NCBI RefSeq assembly: GCF_033958435.1
Contig: NC_134138.1
Coordinates: 205,849,298-205,913,297 of the forward strand
Length of the DNA stretch: 64,000 nucleotides
Direction of reading: 5' to 3'
DNA from: Carettochelys insculpta
Lineage: Eukaryota; Chordata; Testudines; Carettochelyidae
Shown here: in pieces, positions 54,958 through 64,000 of the stretch
How positions within the stretch are numbered: the first letter of the stretch is position 1
Layout of the letters: each line of letters begins with the position of its first letter
Position numbers and translations under genes: made by a program
Notes under the pieces: generated by a model
What the model was told of the DNA's origin: nothing
Databases searched by the model: none
Seen by the model: the letters and a program-made list of their open reading frames with translations, nothing else

Positions 54958-57749
54958 TGGGGTATTGTGCCAGACGTATCAAAACTCAGATCCTATAGGA
55001 ATTTCAGATACCAGCTCCTGTAGGCACTCACCCTCGTAGCTCCAAATTACAACTCATACATATATGGCTAAATGAAGGGCATTTTACTAGGGTTGGCAGA
55101 AAGGGAAAGGTTGTGTACAGTAATTTAACCACTGAGATTAAATGTTGAACAATGAACCCTTCCTATCTTGGCTATTGGGAAATACAGACCACTACTGAAT
55201 AAAAGTTCTTCCGGCCTGGAGCCTATCCAGTCCAACCTTTGCTAGGAACTAACAGCGTCTGGTAGATTTCCAGGCCTGGATCAGTTAATTGTATCTTGCC
55301 AGGGTGCGTGTCTTGCTCCAGCTCCCAATCTCTGCTGCTTCCCCACCAGTCCCCACCCAGACCTGCACCCAGCTTCAACAGACTCCCACTTCCTCCTCTT
55401 CCTTTCACTGTTCCCAGACTCCTAGAACAGTTTGCTCTGCACACATCTTGCTGGCAGTTCCTCCTGCTGAATTCAACTGACCAGCTGCTCCTGCACTTGG
55501 GCACTCCAGCCTTCTCAGAGGTCCAGAGAGGCCCCAGCCACTTCCAGCTCTTGAGGCCCCTAGCCATAAGAAAAATTAAAAAATGACACATGAAAGCAAA
55601 ACACATTTCAAACATGAGTCATCATGAAACTCTGTACAAGATTGTTCTCACAAATTTTCACCTTGAACCTGGGCCTAGAGACTATGGAGACCTATAATGA
55701 TGGCCAAGCTACCAAGCTAGAGGTCAACCAACAAGCCACTTATTTTAGCTACCATGTGAAAATTCTAATGAGCAATTCTCAAATATAAATAATTCCTTGG
55801 TCAACTAGACATAGAACTGTGAAAACACTAAAATGTAGCAGTTCTCTATCTTTTAATACACACTTGATCTAGCACAAGCCACGAGTAGTGGTTTCTGTAT
55901 ATAATCAGCTGAACCTGGGCGACACATTCACCATGGTCTAATATTGTGCCATCAGAACTGCTGCATTATAGTAGTATTTATGAACATTTTTAACTCTTTA
56001 CTATGACAAAAGCTACATCAGTTAGCAAAAAAGTATGTCTTTTACCTGATCACATCTCTTATTTGTTTAAATTTGCAGCTGAGTGTCACATTTTAATCTG
56101 ACAGGGATGCACATAAAAACAAGTTGTGAAACTTACTGAATGCAAAAAAATTAACAAGTGTCTAAATTTGAAGCCCCACTTGAGCTTAAACCAAGGCCAA
56201 ATGGCCCTCCTGGCTTCCCTGTCCCCTCCCCAGGAGCCCTGTGCACCCCACTGGGGCTTCTTCAAGGATTGAGGTAGGTCAGACTCTTTCCCTAGATGTT
56301 CTTCACCCTCCCTGATCAGTCATAGATCACTGAGGTGGAGGTTGTTGGGAATAGCTATTTCCTGCTTAATGGATTCATCACACTTTGAAATTAGTGCCAG
56401 CCATGATGTTGAGGATATATGTCCACTACAAGCTGAACTGAGATCATCATCTCATTTCACCCAGGCCATCACATGAAAACTACTTTTGGTCACAAATAAC
56501 TTGGGCTGGACGGTGCTGAGGGACCTAAAGGTACAGACTGTTCACTATTTTACCAATCACACTGATCTATGCAAACTGATCAATACAGTTCCTAGAAAAG
56601 AAAACCTGAATTCAAGAAATCCAACTGCAGCCTAATATGTTCATTTTGCCTGGATATTTCTTGCTGACAAGTTCCAGTAACAAAGTGGCATAGCAAATGT
56701 ACAAAAGGTTCTATTACTATTTCCTCTTATGCCCTTATTAATTACTGGCATGTGCAATTCTGTATTCATCTGAGAACAGTAACTCAAGTGCCTACTAGCA
56801 TTGTGCTAGGGCAAGTATAAACCTCCTATGCTGTATATTGCCCTGTATTACCCCTATGGGAATCATTCAGATTTGACTCTGCTTCACTGTCCTTACACAA
56901 GTGCAATTGTGTACTTATTGTGCACTTAGAAATAATGGTGTATTTTTCTACAGTGTATTTTTCCACAGTACTTACATTGTGCATTTTCTGTTTTATTTGA
57001 TTTCCATCCAAAATATGTTTGGTGTAACATGCTATAAGCAATCAGGTTGTCCTCCTGTTTATGTATTTCTATGGAGACTTTGCGAATGAGCCATCATGCA
57101 CAGATAAAATCTTTAGGATCGTTAGCTAAGATCAGCTTTAAAAGATTACCTTTGTTAAAACGACCTGTATACCACACAGGCAAGACAGCAAGGAAAAAAA
57201 GCATGTGAATTCAGGGTCACTGTCACAATGCCACACTGCAAACTTGTGCTGTTATTATGTACCCCATTTATAAATATGGTGGCTGAGTAAATTAGATCAA
57301 GAAAGTTACCATTACAAAGGTATTTTCCCTTCCATTATTAAAGGCTGATCCTCATGCCACTTGAGGTATTGATACTACACCTTTTTGCCTAATGCTAAAA
57401 TGAGTGCCTAATAAAATTCAGCACAATCAAGTATGTCAGAAAAATACTGTTATGTTGAAGAGATTTTGTCATGTACTGCAAGAGCCATATTTTCTGAAGG
57501 AGATCACATGGGTATAGGTTACACAAAGATCTGTTTTAGTTCTTACTTCTTGACTTCTCTGGTTACTGAATCGAAAAGTCAATATATATGCTATTTGATC
57601 ATTTTGGAAGGATTTTAAAAACTTGGTAGTGAAATACTGAAATGAAAGCTGTTTGTCCTGTGCTTACTCATAATACATAGTAGTTCCCCAGATATTATGG
57701 ACTTTGTTTCTTTTTTGGGGAGTACAGTGTTCTTTCTAATGAATTAAAT
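54958..57749. other. Non-coding stretch
   Basis: No gene could be supported. A CT/CCAG-rich patch at 55290-55560 gives short ORFs without motifs. The block from about 56160 to 56640 has a slower, less AT-rich texture that could be an old pseudogene or UTR copy, but I cannot identify it. Confidence 0.4.
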
Positions 57750-57774
57750 TTAGGAGTTTAATAGTAACAGAGAG

Positions 57775-58197
57775 ATAGCCATGCTAGTCGATAAACTATA
57801 AAAAAAAAAGCAATCCAGTAGCACTTTAAAGAATAACAAAATAATTTATTAGGTGATGAGCTTTCATGGGACAGACCCACTTCTTCAGATCATAGCCATA
57901 CCAGAACAGACTCAATATTTAAGGCACAAAGAACCAAATAGTAATCAAGGTTGACAAATCAGAAAAATTATTAAGATAAGCAAATAAGAGAGCAGAGGGG
58001 CAGAAGTGGTGGCGGGGTAGTCAAGAATTAGATAAAGTATGTAGAAGAGCCCCTATAATGAGCTAGAAAATTGCCATCCCAGTTCAAACCACGAGTTAAT
58101 ATATCAAATCTGAATAAAAAAGAGAGTTCAGTAGCCTCTCTTTCCAAACAGCTGTGAAAGTTCCTTTTCAGTAAAACACAGACTTTTAGGTCATTAA
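57775..58197 (-). pseudogene. Penelope-like endonuclease end and 3' tail, inverted copy
   Basis: Minus-strand reading gives NDLKVCVLLKRNFHSCLERE, ATELSFLFRFDILTRGLN and DGNFLAHYRGSS (58190-58030), the same C-terminal region as in the plus copy at 59719-59880. It is followed by the 3' tail. It is cut at NDLK, where the half MITE starts after TAA. Confidence 0.85.
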
Positions 58198-58395
58198 GCC
58201 TGTGTCTACACTTGCATTCCTTTTTCGAAAGAGGTATGCACAAACGAGAAAAAATGCAAATGAGGTGCATATTTGCATACTCAGCACCTCATTTGCATAT
58301 TCTTATTTCAAAAGAGCTTCTTTCGAAAGAAGAAAACCAGTGTAAACGCTGCTCTTTTGAAAGTAAACCCCATCTTTGAAAGAATCCTTCTTCCC
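58198..58395. mobile_element. Left half of a palindromic Harbinger-like MITE
   Basis: TAA precedes GCCTGTGTCTACACTTGCATTCC. The sequence follows the left arm of the 25305 element as far as AGAATCCTTCTTCCC and stops exactly at the end of that arm (58395). The next base belongs to the Penelope body. Confidence 0.8.
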
Positions 58396-59904
58396 ACAGA
58401 CTCTAGAAGAATTTCACAGAGACTTTAACAATCTGCACCCCACCATCAACTTATGCCTCGACTACTCCATGCAAGAGATACATTTCCTGGACTCTACAGT
58501 ACAAATCAAGGATGGCCTGATCACTACCACACTCTACCAGAAACCCACTAATCGCTATACTTACCTACATGCTTCTAGCTTCCATCCTGCACACACAACT
58601 AGACCCATTGTTTACAGTCAAGCCCTTAGGTACAATCAAATTTGCTCTGATCCTGCTGACAGAGACCAAAAACTACAAGATCTCTACCAAATATTCATAA
58701 ACCTGAATTACCCACCAGGAGAAATAAAAAAACAAATCAACAGGGGCAGATGAATACCCAGAGACCAGCAATTCCAAGATAGGCCCAAAAAAGCCATGAA
58801 CAGAACACCACCAGTCATTATTTACAGCCCCCAAGTCAAACCTCTGCAATGCATTATTAAAGACCTACAACCTATCCTTAATCAGGATGCCACACTCCAG
58901 GAGGCCCTAGGTAACAGGCCTGTTCTGTCTACAGACAACCTCCCAACCTTAGGAGGCTTCTCTCCAACAACCACAGTCTATACAACAGGAATACCAATCC
59001 TGGAACTTTTCCTTGCAACAAGGCCCGTTGCCAACTTTGTCCACTTATCTATTCTGGAGATACCATCACTGGACCTAACGGCCATGTCTACACTAGCCGT
59101 AAACTTCAAAATGGCCATTTCGAAGTTTACTAATGAAGCGCTGAAATGCATATTCAGCGCTTCATTAGCATGCAGGCAGCCGCAGCACTTCGAAATTGAT
59201 GCGCCTCGCCACCGCGTGGCTCGTCCCGATGGGGCTCCTTTTTGAAAGGACCCCGCCTACTTCGAAGTCCACTTATTCCCATGAGCTGATGGGAATAAGG
59301 GGACTTCGAAGTAGATGGGGTCCTTTTGAAAAGGAGCCCCGTTGGGATGAGCCGCGCAGCGGCGAGGCGCATCAATTTCGAAGTGCCGCATCCTCCCGCA
59401 TGCTAATGAAGCGCTGAATATGCATTTCAGTGCTTCATTAGTAAACTTCGAAATGGCCATATGCGTGGCCATTTCGAAGTTTGGGGCTAGTGTAGACGTA
59501 GCCGACCAGGTTATTCACAGAATCACGGGCATATTCTTATGTTCCTCAATTAACATCATACATGAAATATGTGCCAACAATGCCCAGATTCTTTGTATAT
59601 TGGACAGACATCTAACTCTCTTAGACAAAGAATTAATGGGCATAAAACAGACATAAAAACATTCCTGATTCACAAACCTGTCAGCCAGCACTTTAATGGA
59701 GTGGGCCATTCTGTTAATGACGTGAAAGTCCGTGTTTTACTGAAAGGGAACTTTCACAGCCATTTGGAAAGAGAAGCTGCTGAACTCTCTTTTATATTCA
59801 AATTCGACACATTAACACATGGTTTGAACCGAGATGGCAATTTTCTAGCTCATTATAGGGGATCTTTTACATATTTTGCTTTATCTAATTCATCTAATTC
59901 TTGA
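58396..59904 (+). pseudogene. Penelope-like RT end plus GIY-YIG endonuclease
   Basis: This is the coding remnant of the element. 58396-58753 encodes the end of the Penelope-type reverse transcriptase and its thumb/linker: LEEFHRDFNNLHPTINLC, MQEIHFLDSTVQIKDG, TTTLYQKPTNRYTYLHASS and YNQICSDPADRDQKL. A TGA near 58751 is followed by a second segment (MNRTPPVIIYSPQ, 58796-59078) of the linker. After the MITE at 59080-59503 the frame resumes shifted, and 59569-59904 holds the GIY-YIG domain: SLYIGQTSNSLRQRINGHK (YIG motif and conserved arginine), HKPVSQHFNGVGHS, then LEREAAELSFIFKFD. The RT palm with its catalytic aspartates is absent, so the copy is 5'-truncated and inactive. Confidence 0.9.
59080..59503. 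mobile_element. Complete palindromic Harbinger MITE
   Basis: GGCCATGTCTACACTAGCCG begins and GGCTAGTGTAGACGTAGCC ends it. The arms mirror each other (GAAGCGCTGAAATGCATATTC / GAATATGCATTTCAGTGCTTC; CACTTATTCCCATGAGCTGATGGG at the apex). It interrupts the Penelope coding region. Flanking triplets AAC and GAC differ by one base. Confidence 0.88.
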
Positions 59905-60249
59905 CTCTCCCGCCTTCTGCCCCTCTGCTCTCTGATTTGCTTTCCTTGATAATAATTTTTCTGATTTGTCAACCTTGATTACTATTTTTGGTTCTCTGTG
60001 CCTTAAATATTGAGTCTGTTCTGGTATGGCTATGGTCTGAAGGAGTGGGTCTGTCCCATGAAAGCTCATCACCTAATAAACTATTTTGTTAGTCTTTAAA
60101 GTGCTACTGGACTGCTTTTTTGTTTGGTTAGGAGTTTAAATGAGGAGTTCTAATCTTAACTTTACTGCTCAAACCTTAAATGAATCCCAACTATTTCACA
60201 GAATCTCTAGGGACACAGATTCCATACCTGAAGAATAAGGATGTATCAG

Positions 60250-62828
60250 TAAGAACACCTGACCAGATTGGTTACTGAGACTGCGAAATGCTCAGGGAAA
60301 TTAGAAAAGCTACAAATACAAAAAATCCAATAATAATGGGGGATTCCAATTAACCCCATATCAACGTGGAACATGTCACCTCATGACAGGGTGCAGAGAT
60401 AAAACTTCAAGACAACATCAGTGACTGCTTCTAGGAGCATCTAGTCCTGGAACTCACAAGAGGAGAGGACATTTTTGATTTAGTCCTGTGTGGCACATAA
60501 GAGCTCATCCACGACATTAATATAGCCAAACCACTCAGCAACTGCCACCATAATGTAATTAAATTCAATATCCTTTGGGGAGTGTTGGGGAGAGGGAATT
60601 TCCAAAGAAATTCACCATAGTGGCATTTAACTTTAAAAAGGAGCATTATGCTAAATGAGGAGGCTAGTTAAACAGATATTAAAAGGAACAGTCATAAAAG
60701 AGAAATGCCTGCAAGCTGCTTGGAAACTTAAAAAAAAACCATAATAGAAGTACAAACTATATTTAAACCCTAAATTAAAACAAAACAATAAAACGACCAG
60801 AAAAAAAATCCGAAACAAACCCCACCTATTGCCATGGCTAAACTGAGTAAAAGAGGTGGTTAGAGTGCAAAGGTGTCCTTTAAAACTTGGAAGTTAAATC
60901 CTACTGGGGAAAATAAAAAGGAGAATAAGCTCTGGCAAGTAAAGTATAATAGTAATTAGGCAGACCAAAAAAGAATTTGAAGAGCAATTAGCAAAAGACA
61001 AACTAATAGCAAAACAGATTTTGAAAAGTACATTGGTAGCCTGCCAATCGGTGAGGCCAGTGGACAATGAAGGCTGTAAAGGAGCACTCAAGAATACAAG
61101 GCTGTTGCAGAGAAGCTTAATACATTCTTTGTATCGGTCTCCTCTGTGGAGGATGAAGTTCATTCTTTTTAGGTGACAAATCTGAGGAACTGTCCTAGAT
61201 TGAGGTGTCAGTAGATGAGGTTTTGAAACAAATTGATAAGTTAAACAGTTATAAGTCTCTGGGATCAGATTGTATTCACCCAAGAGTTTTGAAAGAACTC
61301 AAATATGAAATTACAGAACTACAAATGATGATATATAACTTTACATGTAAATCACCCTCTTTACCACATGACTTGAAGAGAGCTAATGTGATGTAATTTT
61401 TTTAAAAAGGATGCAGAGGTAATACTCTCAATTACAGACTGGTAAGCTTAACTTCAGTCCCAGGCAAAATTTCTTAATCTATTGTGAAGAAAAGAATCAT
61501 CAGATAGGTGGCATGATATGCTGTGGAAGAGTCAATATGGCTTTTGTAAAGGTAAATAATGTCTTACCAATCTATTTCAGTGTCAGCAGACATGGACAAG
61601 GGTGATTCAATGTACTTGGACTTTCAGAAAACCTTTGACAACGTCTCTCAATAAAAGCTTTTAAGCAAAGTAAGGAGTCATGGGATAAAAAAAGAGAAGG
61701 TCCTCTCATGGTTTTAATTGGTCAAAAGATAGGAAACAAAAGAATAAATGGCTAGTTTTCAGAAGGAACAGAGGTACATAGCAGAGTCCTCAAGGATCAG
61801 TGTTGTTCAATATAATCATCTATAATCTGTAAAAGGGGATAAACAGTGAGGTGGCAAAGTTTGCAGATGAAACAACATTACTTAAGACAGTTAAGTCCAA
61901 AGCTGACTGCAGAGAGTTACAAAGAGATCTCAGAAAATTGCATGACTGGGCAACACAATAGCAGGTGAAATTCAGTGGTGATAAATGCAAAGAAATGCAC
62001 ATTGGAAAACACAATCTCAATATAAGACAATAGTGTCTAAATTGGCTTTTGCCACTCAAGAGAAAGTTCTCAGCATCAGTGGAGACAATACCCTGAAAAC
62101 ATCTGCTCAATGTGCAGCAGCACTCAAAAAAGCAGACAGTGTCAGGAGCAGTTGGGAAAGGAACAGATCGGACAACAGAAAAGATCGTAATGGCACTATG
62201 TAAATTAATGGTCTGCCTACACCAAAAATATATATATTAGATTTGGAAAAGTTTCAGAGAAGGACAAAAACAATGATTAGGAATCTGATACAGCTTTCAT
62301 GTGAGGAGAGATTAAATAAACTGGAACAGTTAAGCTTGGAAAAAAAAAGACTGAGGGGGCATATGATACACATCTATAAAAACACAAATGGTGTGGAAAA
62401 GAGAATAGGGAAGTGTTATTCACTACTTCACATAACAAATGAATCAGCTGTCAGACAAAGAAATTAATAGGCATGAGCTGTAAAATAAACATAAGGAAGC
62501 AATCTTCATTTAAAGAACAATCCTCCTGTGGAACTTGCCAGGAGATGCTATGAAGGCCAGAAATACAACTGGGTTAAAAAAACAGTTGGATAATTCATGG
62601 AGGATAGGCCATCAATGGCTATTAGCCAAGATGCTCAGGGATGTGGCCCCATGATGTGGGTGTCCCAAAAGCTCCAACTTCTAGAAGCTGGGAATGGACA
62701 ACCAGGGGTGGATCACTTGTTAAGGTGCTTTGTTCTGTTCTTCCCTCTGAAGCACCTGGCATTGGCCTCCGTTAGAAGACAGAGGCAGAGCTAGATGGAC
62801 CGTTTGTCTAACCCAATATGTTCTTATG
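60250..62828 (+). mobile_element. CR1-type LINE, long decayed copy
   Basis: The order of a CR1-clade ORF2 is readable in fragments: an endonuclease-like end (60330-60480), then VDEVLKQIDKLNSYKSLGSDC and IHPRVLKELKYEI (61209-61310), an RT stretch around 61580-61680 (MYLDFQKTFDN), EVAKFADETTLLKTV (61848-61890; the catalytic DD of the FADD motif reads DE), WATQ*QVKFSGDKCKE, and the 3' region with MEDRPSMAISQDAQG, ending TTCTTATG at 62828. Stops and indels break every block. The 3' end type matches the fragment at 29417-29925. Confidence 0.82.
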
Positions 62829-64000
62829 CCAATTTACTTTGTGACCAAAGGTAAATCATTGAGGGCTAATTTATATGTTGGAGTGCAGATTAAGGGGTGG
62901 TCTCAACTGCACTCATCCAGGGGTAACTAGAGTAGGCTTGGTGAGCAAGGCTGTCCCTTGAGGTTGTGGAAGCTGGGACCTCCCCCGACCCCAGCCCAGG
63001 CCATGTCCCCATACCACTTCTTCCTGCCCCTCCCATGCCCCAATTCCACCCGTTCCCCCAAACCCCAGCCCTGCTCTGTCCCTACCTGATCTCCCCCTGC
63101 CCCTGCTCTACCCCCTCATGACCTCATTGCAACTCTTCTTCCAGCCCCTCCCCTTAGTGGCACAACCTAGGGTATTTCCAAGGGCCCTATCACCAGCAGC
63201 AGGGGTTAGGGCCCCCTATACACTCACCACAGAGATGGGATGCCAAGCAATCTGACCCCAGCTGTGACAGTATAATGAATATGTTTTTTCTATCACCATA
63301 TGGAAAGGCTTCTTCTGCAGCCAGAATGAAAGGCAGCAAGCATTAACTGTAAACCTAGGAGTCACATACTCACATTCCATCTAACTTTCATCGCAATTGC
63401 ACCGCAGTAAGCTGTTAGAAGTAGACCCTGTCCTAATGGTACCCAGTGTCACCAGATAGATAAACAGATCTCAAGATGGGTAGACAAAACTTAGTTAATA
63501 GCATTTCGTCTGGCAAAAAACTACTTATCAATAGGTGAGGTTGTAGAATCCTCATTCTATGATGATTGTCCTCACTTACCTATCGGTTGTCTGTATGCAC
63601 TCCGTCTGGCGTGCAACTGTTTCTCCCTGTTGTATAATTAATTTGGCTCAGTACAAATCAATGAAGGTGGTGGGTTATGATTGGTTCAATAATTCTGTTA
63701 CAGTAGGTTATGATTGTTTAATAAAATTCAACTAAAATAATTGTTCAAGGTGTAGCTGAGCAAGACTCAAGTTTCATTACAGAAACTGGAGTCCAGGAAG
63801 GAAGGGAATGGAGAAAGGGAAAGGAACAGTAAGAAGAAGCAGAAGGAAAAGCCCTGGGAGAAGAACTCACCTCCAAGACACAGGACTCCTCTGTGTGACT
63901 GTGAGGTGCAGCAACCAGCATCCAGAGAGAATGACTTTGTCTGGCCAACAGGGGACGTCTGCCTGCCTTTATCAGGATTGATGAGACACTGACACTGTGC
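62829..64000. other. Unassigned end of window
   Basis: A C-rich patch at 62950-63180 (CCCCAGCCC, CTTCTTCCTGCCCC) gives no motif. From 63300 to 64000 no gene is seen. The GGTTATGATTGGTTCAATAA / GGTTATGATTGTTTAATAA pair near 63675-63725 is a short direct repeat; an LTR fragment is possible but unsupported. Confidence 0.4.

Larger units (their letters stand above)
57762..60127 (+). mobile_element. Penelope-like element with inverted 3' head
   Basis: The whole insert is flanked by the 12-bp direct repeat TTAGGAGTTTAA (57750-57761 and 60128-60139), so it entered as one unit. 57762-58197 is an inverted copy of the 3' part, including the end of the endonuclease reading frame and the tail. The plus-oriented body starts at 58396 and runs to the tail GGGTCTGTCCCATGAAAGCTC...GTGCTACTGGACTGC. 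A half MITE (58198-58395) sits at the inverted/direct junction, and a complete MITE (59080-59503) lies inside the body. Confidence 0.9.

Overview
This is a nuclear window from a vertebrate. It has vertebrate-style split transposon genes with GT-AG introns, abundant CR1-type LINEs, one strong CpG island, and no bacterial-style gene organisation. The mixture of CR1, Penelope-like elements with GIY-YIG endonuclease, PIF/Harbinger, hAT, Tigger and a degraded Ty3/gypsy element, and especially the many palindromic elements ending in versions of GGCTATGTCTACACTAG, points to a non-avian sauropsid, most likely a turtle. That assignment is inference from repeat style; no species-diagnostic gene is present.

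I found no intact host protein-coding gene. The only strong host feature is a CpG island at about 4.5-6.2 kb. It holds two good minus-strand splice donors, so a minus-strand gene may start here and run left out of the window, but I could not name it.

Region by region: 0.1-1.4 kb holds a Tigger-like and a hAT MITE; 4.5-6.2 kb is the CpG island; 10.3-11.0 kb is a hAT fossil whose transposase tail is still readable. At 12.44-16.42 kb lies a nearly complete PIF/Harbinger element (TIRs, AAG target duplication) with two convergent two-exon genes: a DDE transposase on plus and a Myb/SANT-like protein on minus, both broken. It is followed by a hAT element with a perfect 8-bp target duplication (16.47-17.57 kb). 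From 17.8 to 29.1 kb lie palindromic Harbinger MITEs. At 29.4-33.2 kb are CR1 pieces with nested MITEs, one of which carries an inverted templated insertion at its centre. At 37.9-38.9 kb is a non-LTR retrotransposon C-terminus, and at 40.1-41.9 kb a second, older Harbinger transposase. From 42.1 to 48.7 kb runs a badly decayed Ty3/gypsy element on minus, split by two Penelope insertions and by hAT elements. From 49.1 to 55 kb there are Tigger, hAT and Harbinger MITEs. At 57.76-60.13 kb is a 2.4-kb Penelope-like insertion with a 12-bp target duplication and an inverted 3' copy at its head, and at 60.2-62.8 kb a long decayed CR1.

How the parts relate: the Harbinger element's two genes are of the kind that together move such elements, and several MITE families in the window carry similar ends. 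The Penelope, CR1 and hAT insertions are ordered by nesting, so the window gives a relative insertion history. Everything called coding here is a pseudogene.
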